Assembly: GCF_009796805.1 (NCBI RefSeq)
Contig: NZ_CP047029.1
Span: 434,001 to 498,000, forward strand
From: Algibacter sp. L1A34
Lineage (GTDB): Bacteria > Bacteroidota > Bacteroidia > Flavobacteriales > Flavobacteriaceae
DNA length: 64,000 bases
Direction of reading: 5' to 3'
Under the pieces are notes generated by a model. That model was not told where the DNA came from. It searched no databases and saw only the letters and a list, made by a program, of their open reading frames with translations. Both the position numbers and the translations under genes were made by a program. Shown one piece after another: positions 45,786 to 55,357 of this stretch. Numbering within the stretch: the stretch's first letter is position 1; each line of letters begins with the position of its first letter.

Positions 45786-48689
45786 ATGATTTTTAAATCT
45801 ACTCAAAGAAAAACTTATGCCTCTTTCGCGAATATATTTTTGCTTTTTTTATTTTTAATTAGCTTATCTGTACAATCCCAAAATTGGGAGACAGTTACTA
45901 GTCTTTCAGGAATTGATGCCGATGAAACACACCGCAATCTATTTTTTCTAAACGCAAATACTGGATGGATTGCTAGAAATGATGGTGCTATTTTAAAAAC
46001 TATAGACGGTGGAACTACTTGGTCTGTACAAGCGACAAACACTCGTGTTGCAGATATTTATTTCATTTCAGAAACAAAAGGTTGGGCTGCTGGAGACCTA
46101 AACGTATATTACACTACTAATGGTGGTGATACCTGGACAAAGGTTCAAGCTGGTAGTACCATAGGGTCAGAATCTATTTATTCCGTTTATTTTATTTCAG
46201 AAACACATGGCTGGGCTAGTGGGCTTAACTATATTTATCGTACAACGGATGGCGGGTTAACTTGGTTAAAAGTTTTGCCTTCAGGATTTTCTTTCAACGA
46301 TATATATTTTACCTCAGAAACAGTTGGTTACGCTGTAGGCAGTGGAAATAAAATATTAAAAACAATTGATGCCGGTGTAACTTGGGTAGAGCAAAATGCA
46401 GGAACGCTTTATACAACCCATAATGCTATCCATTTTACGGATGCAAATACGGCTTTCGTATGTGGAAAATATGGTATTATAAAAAAATCTATCGATGCTG
46501 GAGCCACATGGACAAGCATAATAAGTCAAGATTATGGTTCTCCAAGCTTAAATGACATCTTTTTTATAGATGCTAATAACGGTTGGGTTGTTGGAAATGA
46601 ACGAACCATTAAACACACATCTGACGGAGGTTTAACATGGACAGATGAAAACACCTTACAATCCGATCAATATAAGTCTTTTAGATCTGTATTTTTCACT
46701 GGAGCAACAACTGGTTTTGCTCTAGCCTATGATGATTTACAAACCTATAGTATAGCATTACCACCAATTATAAGTGGCTTTTCTCCAACAACTGCTACAT
46801 ATGGAGATACTATGGTTATAACGGGAGAGCACTTTAATGGAACAAAAAATATTACTTTAGGAGGAGTAGATGTGCAAAGCTTTACAGTAGATTCTCCTAC
46901 CCAAATAACATTAACCGTTGGTCCTGGCTTATCAGGAAATCTTGCTGTTACAAATTTTGGAGGAACGATTACATCTGGTGGTTTTAATTATATTAATCAA
47001 TCGCCAAATATGGTGGATATTGATGATGTAAGTTATTGTCAGTCTTTTACAAGTTACTCTGTACCTATTTCTGTGAGTGATATTGAATCACTTCCTGCTA
47101 ATTTAACGGTAACCGCAACTTCTAACAATGAAACCATTGTTACCAATGCCAATATTTTGGTAACTGGAAGTACAGAAACTAAAGTTTTAAATATTACGCC
47201 AGAAACGGGCACTTCGGGTATTGTTACAATTACTGTTACTGTTGAAGACGAAGGAAATGATACAGCTCAAAAAACGTTTGAATTAACTGTTGGAGGTGAT
47301 ATTTCAAAACCAGTGGCTTTAACGCAAAATATTAGTGTTTCTCTAGATGTTACTGGTAATGCTAGTATTACGCCAGAAGATATTGATTTTGGATCAAGTG
47401 ATAACTGTTCTTCTAGTGCAGGAAGTACTCCCCCTATTTACTTATCTGGAGGACAAACCAATAAACTATGGTCATTTATACCAGGTATTGATATAACACC
47501 ACAAGAAATTGCTGTAGATTGGTCTGTAGTCGGTGATTATGGAGGTAGTAACTATTTTGGAAATTATGGTGCTTTAGAAATAAATGAATTAACTAACGAA
47601 TTATTTGTTGCAGGTGGTAGCTATGATAAAAATTATGTTATGAAAGCCCCAATAAACGGCAATAGCCCAATGAATCATTATACTGGACAATTTTCTTATG
47701 GCACTACCATTGATTTTGAAATAGAAAACACAACACAAACAGTTTACACAGCTACAACTGATGGTATTTTTTCTGAAGCTATCGGAAGTGGAAATCCAAC
47801 GCTTTTAATAGCAGGTGATATTAAAGGAATTACTTTAGATACCACAAATAACACATTATACTTTGTAACTACAGCAGGTATTAGTAAAGTTCAAACAGAT
47901 GGCACATCACTTTCCGAGAACTTCCTAACGGTAGATAATCCAGCACTAATAACAATGGATACAGTAACAGGTCGTTTATTTTGGATTGAAAAAGATTTAA
48001 ATGCGGTTTATACTGCTTTAGCAGATGGGACTGAAACACCTTATGCGCTTTATACAAACACAAGTATTACAGGTATACCTTATGCTATAGATTTTGCTCC
48101 AAAATCGAATGAAATTTATTATTCTATAACAGGTGGTTCTTATTATAATCTTCAAGATTATATTTTGAAAGCTCCTGCTGATGGAACTGGAGTACCGGAA
48201 ACCGTTATCTCTGGAGATCTAGGGGGAACAACTGGTATTGCTACGGGTAAGAATTACACGCCAAGACCAGATTTACAATTAAGTTTAGACATAACAACTT
48301 TTACATGTTCCGATGTAGGAGAAAATAGAACAGTTACCTTAACTGTTAAAGATGACTCTGATAACGAAAGTACTAAAACAGCACTCGTAACTGTTACCGA
48401 TACTAATAATTACTGTGGTACTTTAAGTCTGTCTCAACATGAAAATGATAACAAGTTTGTATTGTACCCTAACCCCACAGATCATGTGTTACACATTAAA
48501 AACAACTTAAATACGGAAATAAATAGTATAAATATTTACGATTTAAACGGAAGAATGGTAATCAATGAGTCTGTAAATAAATCACAAGAATCCGTGCAAA
48601 TCAATACCACAAACTTACAAGCTTCAATATATATCATTAAGATTAAAACATCTACAAGTGTTGTTGTAAAACGCTTTACAAAACAATAA
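45786..48689 (+). CDS. Type IX-secreted protein with YCF48/BNR-like repeats and IPT/TIG domain
   Basis: A 967-residue exported protein with an N-terminal signal peptide (FANIFLLFLFLISLSVQSQ). Residues ~30-310 form repeated TDGGxTW units (KTIDGGTTWSV, YTTNGGDTWTKV, RTTDGGLTWL, KSIDAGATWTS), as in YCF48 beta-propellers. An IPT/TIG-like domain follows (FSPTTATYGDTMVITGEHF), then Ig-like parts, then another propeller-like region, and a C-terminal sorting domain (FVLYPNPTDHVLHI...) for type IX secretion. It is probably a cell-surface or adhesive protein. Substrate unknown. The second T9SS gene follows in the same direction. Confidence 0.88.
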   Translation: MIFKSTQRKTYASFANIFLLFLFLISLSVQSQNWETVTSLSGIDADETHRNLFFLNANTGWIARNDGAILKTIDGGTTWSVQATNTRVADIYFISETKGWAAGDLNVYYTTNGGDTWTKVQAGSTIGSESIYSVYFISETHGWASGLNYIYRTTDGGLTWLKVLPSGFSFNDIYFTSETVGYAVGSGNKILKTIDAGVTWVEQNAGTLYTTHNAIHFTDANTAFVCGKYGIIKKSIDAGATWTSIISQDYGSPSLNDIFFIDANNGWVVGNERTIKHTSDGGLTWTDENTLQSDQYKSFRSVFFTGATTGFALAYDDLQTYSIALPPIISGFSPTTATYGDTMVITGEHFNGTKNITLGGVDVQSFTVDSPTQITLTVGPGLSGNLAVTNFGGTITSGGFNYINQSPNMVDIDDVSYCQSFTSYSVPISVSDIESLPANLTVTATSNNETIVTNANILVTGSTETKVLNITPETGTSGIVTITVTVEDEGNDTAQKTFELTVGGDISKPVALTQNISVSLDVTGNASITPEDIDFGSSDNCSSSAGSTPPIYLSGGQTNKLWSFIPGIDITPQEIAVDWSVVGDYGGSNYFGNYGALEINELTNELFVAGGSYDKNYVMKAPINGNSPMNHYTGQFSYGTTIDFEIENTTQTVYTATTDGIFSEAIGSGNPTLLIAGDIKGITLDTTNNTLYFVTTAGISKVQTDGTSLSENFLTVDNPALITMDTVTGRLFWIEKDLNAVYTALADGTETPYALYTNTSITGIPYAIDFAPKSNEIYYSITGGSYYNLQDYILKAPADGTGVPETVISGDLGGTTGIATGKNYTPRPDLQLSLDITTFTCSDVGENRTVTLTVKDDSDNESTKTALVTVTDTNNYCGTLSLSQHENDNKFVLYPNPTDHVLHIKNNLNTEINSINIYDLNGRMVINESVNKSQESVQINTTNLQASIYIIKIKTSTSVVVKRFTKQ

Positions 48690-48792
48690 GCATTACTCCC
48701 ATTAATAGCGCATATAGGTTAAAAACAAATATTTTTAGTATGTGTGTGCTATTTTATTACAATAACAATTTGTTCTCCGAAATTTTAAAAAC

Positions 48793-50424
48793 ATGAAATT
48801 TTATTTTTTTTGTTTCTTACTGTGTTTTAATTTAAATCTTGGATTTAGCCAAAATACGGTTGGAACCATTATTAATTCCTCCGAAGCTTTTGAAGGTTAC
48901 ACCTTATTTTCTTTTGGAAAAAAAACCTATTTAATTGATAATTGTGGGCAACGCATTAATGAATGGACAAGTGAATATATTTCAATAGGAGTTGTTTATT
49001 TATTAGAAGATGGATCATTACTACGTTCAGCAACCCTAAATAACTCAACTATTTTCTTTGGAGGTGTTACGGGTCGAATTGAAAAATTTGATTGGGACGG
49101 CAATCTAGTTTGGAGTTTTGAATATTCGGACAACAATAAACGTTTGCATCATGATTTTTGCCCTTTACCCAATGGTAACATTCTAGCTTTGGCTGTTACA
49201 AAACTATCTAACCAACAAGCCATAGATTTAGGCCGCAACCCCAATACAATAGTAGCTAACCTATATAATGAGCAAATTATTGAAATAGAGCCCATAGGAA
49301 CTAATATGGCTAACATTGTGTGGCAATGGAACATAAAGGACCACCTAATTCAAGATTTTGATAACACAAAACCTGATTTTGGTATTGTTTCGGAGCATTC
49401 CGAAAAACTCAATATTAATTATTTAAACGAAAACCCACCAATTGCCAATTGGTTGCATTATAACTCTATTCAATATAACGAAAACCTAAAACAAATTATA
49501 TTAAGCTCGCGTTTAATGAGCGAAATATATATTATTGAACATACTCAAAGTACAGCAATAGCAGCATCCAATACAGGTGGTATTTACAATAAAGGTGGTG
49601 ATTTCTTATATCGTTGGGGCAATCCTGAAGCGTACAATAAGGGAGATATAACCTCACAGAAATTATTTGGCCAGCACTTTCCACATTGGATTCCAGAAGG
49701 ACTTCCGCAAGCAGGAAAACTAATGATTTTTAATAATGGAAGTGATCGATCTCCAAATTTTTCAGAAGTATTTATCATAACGCCTCCTATCAATGAAAGT
49801 GGTTTATATCCTTTACAAAGCGATGAAACCTTCGGGCCAAAACAACCCGATTACATTTACCATAATGAAGCCATACCACAAAGTTTCTATTCCGCTATTG
49901 TATCTGGTTCTCAAATGTTACCCAATGGGAATATTTTAATTTGTGATGGAGATTCTGGTCGCATTTTTGAAATTAATAATGAAAAAAACATAGTTTGGGA
50001 CTATGTAAACCCTGTTATAAATACAGGTGTTCTTTCACAAGGCGATATACCAAATGGGAATTTAGTTTTCCGAGCTACAAAATACGCCATGGATTATGCT
50101 GCTTTTAACAATCGTAACCTAACACCTTACTTGCCAATTGAAACAAACCCAAATTTGTCGGGTTGCGAATCATTATCTATTAAATTGACAACTAAAGTCG
50201 AATTTAAGATTTACCCAATACCAACCAAACAACTCTTAACCATAAAGAGCAATAAACCTATTGACCGTATTATGTTTTATGATACTTTTGGAACTCTTTT
50301 AAAAACCCTGTCCATTAAAAAATTGGAAACACAAATTGATGTTTCTTCTTTTTCGTCAGGATTGTACATAATGACATTAAAAATTGATGAGGAAAATTTC
50401 AGAAAAAAAATTATTAAGGCATAA
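48793..50424 (+). CDS. Type IX-secreted arylsulfotransferase-like protein
   Basis: A 543-residue protein with a signal peptide (FFCFLLCFNLNLGFSQ) and a six-bladed-propeller arylsulfotransferase (ASST-like) core: KFDWDGNLVWSFEYSDNNKRLHHDFCPLPNGNILAL, then ANWLHYNSIQYNENLKQIILSSR and GSQMLPNGNILICDGDSGRIFEI. It ends in a type IX sorting domain (VEFKIYPIPTKQLLTIKS). ASST enzymes move sulfate between phenols, but many secreted relatives have unknown substrates. Key His positions are plausible but were not checked against a structure. Confidence 0.82.
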   Translation: MKFYFFCFLLCFNLNLGFSQNTVGTIINSSEAFEGYTLFSFGKKTYLIDNCGQRINEWTSEYISIGVVYLLEDGSLLRSATLNNSTIFFGGVTGRIEKFDWDGNLVWSFEYSDNNKRLHHDFCPLPNGNILALAVTKLSNQQAIDLGRNPNTIVANLYNEQIIEIEPIGTNMANIVWQWNIKDHLIQDFDNTKPDFGIVSEHSEKLNINYLNENPPIANWLHYNSIQYNENLKQIILSSRLMSEIYIIEHTQSTAIAASNTGGIYNKGGDFLYRWGNPEAYNKGDITSQKLFGQHFPHWIPEGLPQAGKLMIFNNGSDRSPNFSEVFIITPPINESGLYPLQSDETFGPKQPDYIYHNEAIPQSFYSAIVSGSQMLPNGNILICDGDSGRIFEINNEKNIVWDYVNPVINTGVLSQGDIPNGNLVFRATKYAMDYAAFNNRNLTPYLPIETNPNLSGCESLSIKLTTKVEFKIYPIPTKQLLTIKSNKPIDRIMFYDTFGTLLKTLSIKKLETQIDVSSFSSGLYIMTLKIDEENFRKKIIKA

Positions 50425-50501
50425 AATTAAACCTACTAAACCCACCATTCTTAAAAGGTTTTCAGGTGAGTTTATCTCGATATAAAATAATATAAGCACC
50501 G

Positions 50502-50653
50502 GCGTTAGGGGTTGCTACGGCATCCTTTTTTTAAACTTGAGCACAATAATTATTATGAAACTAAAAATTGATAGACTACTTATCGCTCCTTAAAAGAATT
50601 GTTTAAAAAGATATAACGAAAAGCACTCTCCATTTTTTAATAGGGTAACGTCC
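50502..50653 (+). repeat. Structured intergenic repeat, copy 4 (degenerate)
   Basis: Starts GCGTTAGGGGTTGCTACGG and CATCCTTTTTTT, has AAAAAGATATAACGAAAAGC on the other side, and ends GGGTAACGTCCAAATTATTTTTAATAC. A larger interior (about 80 bp) separates the two arms of the inner hairpin. The outer pair GCGTTA/TAACGT has one wobble. Confidence 0.65.
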
Positions 50654-51090
50654 AAATTATTTTTAATACATAAATTCTCCTACTTTGTTCAGTATGTATT
50701 TGATGCTTTAAGAAGGCTGATACTATGCCGCTGCCTAAATGAAATCATATTATAAATCCAGTTACATCCTAATAGATATAAATAGTAAATGTAATGCCTA
50801 CTAAAAAATACAAGTATAGTTTTGAATACCTAAGCCTTTGAGAAAAACACTATGCATGGCATGTTCGTTATATCGCGTTTATTAATTAAACGGACATAAA
50901 CAAAAACAACATACATAAAGACTTGTTGAGCAAACCAAAACCGAGTTTTAAACCGCCAAATTCGACGATTTTTTACGCATCTTAAAAAAGAATTCCTGCG
51001 CCAAAAGAAACGTTAAACCATAAATAGTAGCAGAACTACATATTTAATGTTATCGCGCTAATAAGCTTTCGCTCGGTCTCTGTCTGTCAT
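50654..51090. other. Intergenic, no gene seen
   Basis: AT-rich sequence after repeat copy 4, without a reading frame or structure I can support. Its left edge (AAATTCTCCTACTTTG) follows the tail shared with copy 3. Confidence 0.55.
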
Positions 51091-51134
51091 GGTGTAGTTT
51101 AGCTTAGTTGATAAAGCGGGCTGCTAAAATCTGC
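51091..51134 (+). other. tRNA-like fragment (D-arm and anticodon region)
   Basis: GGTGTAGTTTAGCTTAGTTG followed by ATAAAGCGGGCTGCTAAAAT and CTGC resembles a tRNA 5' half: TAGCTTAGTTGATAAAGC could be a D-arm, closed by GCTT/AAGC. No T-arm or matching 3' acceptor follows. It may be a decayed tRNA or a chance match. Confidence 0.3.
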
Positions 51135-51276
51135 ATAGAAAACAGAACAATAACAGTTGGTATTCGTAAATTTACATTAAATAATTAGATTATTTTAATA
51201 AATGTTTTAAAAAAATTAATTATTCACTATTTTAACTACATATTTTTGAGTTTTTCTCAAAAATGGATGTAATATT

Positions 51277-52638
51277 TTAAGCTTTCAGCTTTTTAAAATA
51301 GGTTTTTGCTTCCTTCAAAACCTTAGGTGCAAGAATTATGGTACTTAACATAGTTGGAATAGCCATGAGTGCAAATACGCCATCGATTAAATTAAGCATT
51401 ACGCTAAAAGGTGTGGTTACTGCCAATACAATGCTTAAAATATAGATATAGTTATAATAATGCTTTTTATCTGCTCCTATTAAAAAAGACAGACATTTTG
51501 TACCATAATATGAATATGAAAACAATGAGGATATGCTAAAAATGGCAACGCATACCATTAATAAATATTTACCGTAAACAGGCATGGTATGGTTAAAGGC
51601 CGAGGCCGTTAAACTTACTCCATTATCTGCCGTAGTTTGCCAAACGCCTGTTACCAAAATAGCTAATGCGGTTAAGGTGCAAACTATTAATGTATCTATG
51701 GCTGGACCAAGCATAGCAACCAATCCTTCTCGAATAGGTTCAGATGTTTTTGTTGCGCCATGTGCCATGGGTGCTGTTCCTATTCCCGCTTCGTTTGAAA
51801 AGGCTCCACGACGAATTCCTAACAAAATTAACGCACCTACAACACCTCCGAAAAAGGGTTCACCTTTATAATTATTTGCTGTAAAGGCATCGGTGAAAAT
51901 CATGATAAAATATTTTGGAACCACTTGATAGTTTGAAATTAAAACAATTAGTACCAAAACGAAATATAGAATAACCATAGACGGCACAAGCTTAGACGCC
52001 GCATTACTTATTCGTTTTAAACCACCAAGAATAATAACAGAGGTTAAACTTACTAAAACTAATGATAAGATGAGGTTTGATTTTAAGCCAACCTCAACAC
52101 CATTTGGAGTTAATAAAATATCGTTTATTGCTTGTGTTAATTGATTTACGTTTACTACCGGTAACGCACCAATCAATCCGCAAGCACTAAACATTATAGC
52201 TAATGGTTTCCACGATTTACCCAATCCTTCGGTTATAAAATACATAGGGCCGCCTTGTAAATCGCCATTAGAATCTTTTCCGCGGAACATAACTGCCAAT
52301 GATGAGGTAAAGAATTTTGTAGACATGCCGACAATAGCACTTACCCACATCCAAAACATAGCGCCTGGCCCACCGAGTGAAATGGCTGCGGCAACTCCCG
52401 CGATATTCCCCATGCCAATGGTAGACGATAACGCTGTGGTTAAGGCTTTAAAATGTGAAATTTCTCCTGGAGCATTGGGATCATCAAACTTCCCGCTTAA
52501 TACCTGTATGGCATGACCTAAATACCTAAAAGGCAAAAACCTTGATAGTATAAGTAGATATAATCCGCCACCTATTAATAGTAAAACCAAGGGTAAACCC
52601 CAAGCGTAATCTGAAAATGTTTTTATAAGTTCTTCCAT
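51277..52638 (-). CDS. Alanine/sodium symporter family protein (AGCS)
   Basis: A 453-residue sodium:amino-acid symporter with about 11 hydrophobic segments. GPGAMFWMWVSAIVGMSTKFFTSSLAV and GGVVGALILLGIRRGAFSNEAGIGTAPMAHGATKT are characteristic of AGCS. It probably imports alanine or glycine with Na+ (or H+). It stands alone, with no downstream gene on the strand. Confidence 0.93.
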   Translation of the reverse strand: MEELIKTFSDYAWGLPLVLLLIGGGLYLLILSRFLPFRYLGHAIQVLSGKFDDPNAPGEISHFKALTTALSSTIGMGNIAGVAAAISLGGPGAMFWMWVSAIVGMSTKFFTSSLAVMFRGKDSNGDLQGGPMYFITEGLGKSWKPLAIMFSACGLIGALPVVNVNQLTQAINDILLTPNGVEVGLKSNLILSLVLVSLTSVIILGGLKRISNAASKLVPSMVILYFVLVLIVLISNYQVVPKYFIMIFTDAFTANNYKGEPFFGGVVGALILLGIRRGAFSNEAGIGTAPMAHGATKTSEPIREGLVAMLGPAIDTLIVCTLTALAILVTGVWQTTADNGVSLTASAFNHTMPVYGKYLLMVCVAIFSISSLFSYSYYGTKCLSFLIGADKKHYYNYIYILSIVLAVTTPFSVMLNLIDGVFALMAIPTMLSTIILAPKVLKEAKTYFKKLKA

Positions 52639-52728
52639 AGTTTCAAATTAATTATATAAATATATCAATTTACAAACACGACCTTTACATTTTTTAGAAG
52701 TATATTTATATTTCAAAACTCATTTTTA

Positions 52729-53817
52729 TTGCAAGCTAACCGAATATATTTTATTGATGCCGTTCGTGCATTTGCCATTTTAATGATGTTGCAAGGGCAT
52801 TTTATTCATAATTTACTAACTCTAACTTATAGAGATAACAATAACCTCATTTATAATATTTGGGAATATTTTCGTGGTTTTACAGCTCCTACCTTTTTCA
52901 CTATTTCTGGTCTTGTATTTTCGTATTTGCTATTACGTGCCCATGCGAAAGGCGATGACAAACCAAGAATAAAAAAAGGATTATTTCGTGGTTTATTACT
53001 ACTAGTTATTGGGTATAGTCTACGATTAGATATTTTTAATTGGCTTAAAGGTGATTTTGATACCCACTTTTTTGCAGTAGATGTTTTACAATGTATTGGC
53101 TTAGGTTTAATTACTTTGGCCGGACTACACATTCTTTTTAAGAAATACAATTACCTATTCTCTTTTGTCCTTTTTACTTTAGGATGTATTTGTTTTATTA
53201 CCGAACCACTTTACAGAAACTTAGAATTAACGAATACACCTCTCTTTTTAGCAAACTATATAACAACAAAAAACGGTTCAATATTTACAATTTTACCATG
53301 GATAGGTTACTCGTTTTTTGGTGCTTTTTTATCGACCGTGTTTTTTAGGCACTTACATCGTAAACATTTTAAACTACTTACAATTTCCACCTTTTTTATC
53401 ACAGGCTACTTCCTTATTTTTCAATCATCTATAGTATTAATAAAACTACACTTATTAACCAATATTGACCTTTTTAAGGAATGTGCTTACTACAATTATT
53501 TATTTACCAGACTAGGTGATACTTTAATTCTATTTGGAGTTTTTTATAGCTTAGAACGCTTTCTAAGACAATCTTTGATTACGAGGATAGGCGAAAAAAC
53601 ATTATCTATTTATGTAATTCATTTTATAATACTTTACGGAAGTTTTACAGGATTGGGCCTAAATCGATTTTTAAGAAAATCTCTAGACCCTACGCAAGCC
53701 ATACTTGGTGCTATTTTATTTATGATAGTGGTTTGCTTTATTGCTTTCTACTACGCTAAAACAAACGCCTTTATTTATAATTTAATCCGAAAACTATCAG
53801 GGGAATTCAAAAATTAG
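52729..53817 (+). CDS. Membrane acyltransferase-like protein (DUF1624/HGSNAT-like)
   Basis: A 362-residue membrane protein with about 10 helices. The N-terminus RIYFIDAVRAFAILMMLQGHFIHNLLTL has the Asp/His-type start of acyltransferase_3/HGSNAT (DUF1624) proteins, followed by FRGFTAPTFFTISGLVFSYLLL. The family acylates sugars or other envelope molecules. The start is a TTG at 52729, since no ATG precedes the conserved part within reach. It is followed 3 bp later by the TfoX-like pseudogene on the same strand. Confidence 0.75.
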   Translation: MQANRIYFIDAVRAFAILMMLQGHFIHNLLTLTYRDNNNLIYNIWEYFRGFTAPTFFTISGLVFSYLLLRAHAKGDDKPRIKKGLFRGLLLLVIGYSLRLDIFNWLKGDFDTHFFAVDVLQCIGLGLITLAGLHILFKKYNYLFSFVLFTLGCICFITEPLYRNLELTNTPLFLANYITTKNGSIFTILPWIGYSFFGAFLSTVFFRHLHRKHFKLLTISTFFITGYFLIFQSSIVLIKLHLLTNIDLFKECAYYNYLFTRLGDTLILFGVFYSLERFLRQSLITRIGEKTLSIYVIHFIILYGSFTGLGLNRFLRKSLDPTQAILGAILFMIVVCFIAFYYAKTNAFIYNLIRKLSGEFKN

Positions 53818-53819
53818 TT

Positions 53820-54197
53820 ATGACTTATGATGAATATTTAGCTGATATAATTAGACATGCTTTAAATGATAAACAAATTTATTTTTCTGAACTTAAAATG
53901 ATGGGAGACTTATGTTTTAAAGTCGACAACAAAATGCTTTGTGCTATTTTTTTAAATAAAACCTATGGAGGTAGCTTAATAATGGCTCGTATTGGCGAAA
54001 TAGTTTACCTAAACGAATTTAAAAAATCATAATGCTTACCCATGAATTTTACAGGTCGTCCCATGAAAGGTTATATTTATGTTACTCCAGAGGATTTTGA
54101 CACCGAAGACGGTTTGGAATATTGGCTGCAAGTATGTTTAGATTTTAATCCGTTAGCGAAAGCGAGTAAACCTAAGCGGAAAAACACACTATTATAA
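53820..54197 (+). pseudogene. TfoX N-terminal-domain gene with in-frame stop
   Basis: A 126-codon frame interrupted at 54030-54032 by TAA. Before it: MTYDEYLADIIRHAL, ELKMMGDLCFKVDNKMLCAIF, RIGEIVYLNEFKKS. After it, in the same frame: CLPMNFTGRPMKGYIYVTPEDF and LEYWLQVCLDFNPLAKASKPK. Both halves match the TfoX N-terminal-domain proteins, where a residue followed by C.PM.FTGRPMKG is normal. So a single nonsense substitution split the gene (or a sequencing error). Start ATG 53820 lies directly after the acyltransferase gene stop. Confidence 0.85.
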
Positions 54198-54394
54198 CAA
54201 TCAAGGTAATTGGTTATGGAGCGAGGTGTATTTAGTTTTTACATTGAAGATAATTGAAATGCATTTTTAAAATAAAAACTCACTAGTTTAAAACCAATAT
54301 ATTTTATCGGTAGTCTCTCATCCTAAAAGAGAGTTACCCAAAATACTGAAAAAATATTTTATTATTTTTAAAACTCTTAAACAATAATAATAAT
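54198..54394. other. Intergenic, small hairpin only
   Basis: About 200 bp without a gene. A CTCTCATCCTAAAAGAGAG hairpin-like stretch (about 54317-54335) is the only structure seen. Confidence 0.5.
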
Positions 54395-54420
54395 AAACCC
54401 CTTTGTATACAAAGGGGTTT
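54395..54420. terminator. Perfect 26-bp palindromic terminator
   Basis: AAACCCCTTTGTATACAAAG followed by GGGTTT is perfectly symmetric. It stands just past the stop of the minus-strand lipoprotein gene. The T-rich flanks allow use on either strand. Confidence 0.8.
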
Positions 54421-54448
54421 TAAAATTAGTAAACTTTATTTACTAGTA

Positions 54449-54952
54449 TTATTCATCGATTTCAATACTAAATTCACCACTATAGTTAATCTCAACAACT
54501 TCGCCATCTTCCAAAGTTAATATACCACTTATAGAATAAGTAGTACCATTTCCAGAAACAATTATATCTCCATCCACAACATCTAAGTAGGAACCATCAA
54601 ATTCTAGAGAAGAGTCTGAATAGTAAAAATCTGGCAATTCTTCGTCAGAATTGTAATCATAAAATTCAAAAGTACCCGCTACAAAAGATTCAGTACCTAT
54701 TGAAAACAATTCCGCATAAAATTCAAAAGAAATCTCATCACTAGATGTTCCTTCTAATGTATAATCATAATTATAATAACCTTCTTCCGCACCATAATCA
54801 ACTATATAAGCTTCTGTTACATCAATCTCATCACCATCATACCCAATAGTGTTAGAAAAACCTGCATTGCCTGAATCATCATCATCTGAAGAACATGAAG
54901 CAATTAATAACGAGATAAATAATAGACAACTTAATTTTGTAATTCTTTTCAT
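54449..54952 (-). CDS. Acidic lipoprotein, hypothetical
   Basis: A 167-residue lipoprotein (FISLLIASCSSDDDD, Cys20) whose mature part is very acidic with a beta-rich pattern (YDGDEIDVTEAYIVDY, ISFEFYAELF, ILTLEDGEVVEINYSGEFSIEID). The SDDDD after Cys resembles the export signal that sends Bacteroidota lipoproteins to the cell surface. Function unknown. It is a monocistronic unit with its own terminator. Confidence 0.72.
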   Translation of the reverse strand: MKRITKLSCLLFISLLIASCSSDDDDSGNAGFSNTIGYDGDEIDVTEAYIVDYGAEEGYYNYDYTLEGTSSDEISFEFYAELFSIGTESFVAGTFEFYDYNSDEELPDFYYSDSSLEFDGSYLDVVDGDIIVSGNGTTYSISGILTLEDGEVVEINYSGEFSIEIDE

Positions 54953-55357
54953 TCTATATGTTTATTGATTAGTTGCGAATGTATATTATTCTTATTAAAA
55001 ATTAACATAAAATCTTAAAAATAATGAAGATTATCGGTTTTAAATGCTTTTAATCGGTTTTAATGTTAAAAACAAAAACTACTTTTAAACACCACCCAAC
55101 TACTATAATTATCTCAAACTTAAAAACTACAAAACCAATATATATTGTTTATTGACAACTGTTAACAAAAAAAAATATGCAATTATAATATTCTTAGGCC
55201 TAACCATAAATTAATAATAAAAATTTTAACTATGAAAATTTAAGTAAATTATTTAAGCTAAGTCTATAATTTTTTAAATTTAAAAACATGATAATTGTAA
55301 GCTTTTAAATGAAAAGACATACCTAATTTTGCGGTTTAAAACTCACATAAATTAGAT
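54953..55357. other. Divergent intergenic region, no gene seen
   Basis: About 400 bp of AT-rich sequence between the acidic lipoprotein and the carbonic anhydrase gene. A TAATTTTG at 55324-55331 matches the -7 consensus for the carbonic anhydrase gene. Nothing else identifiable. Confidence 0.5.

Noticed and set aside
51091-51134. Complete tRNA gene
   Set aside because: There is no T-arm, no variable loop and no 3' acceptor strand.
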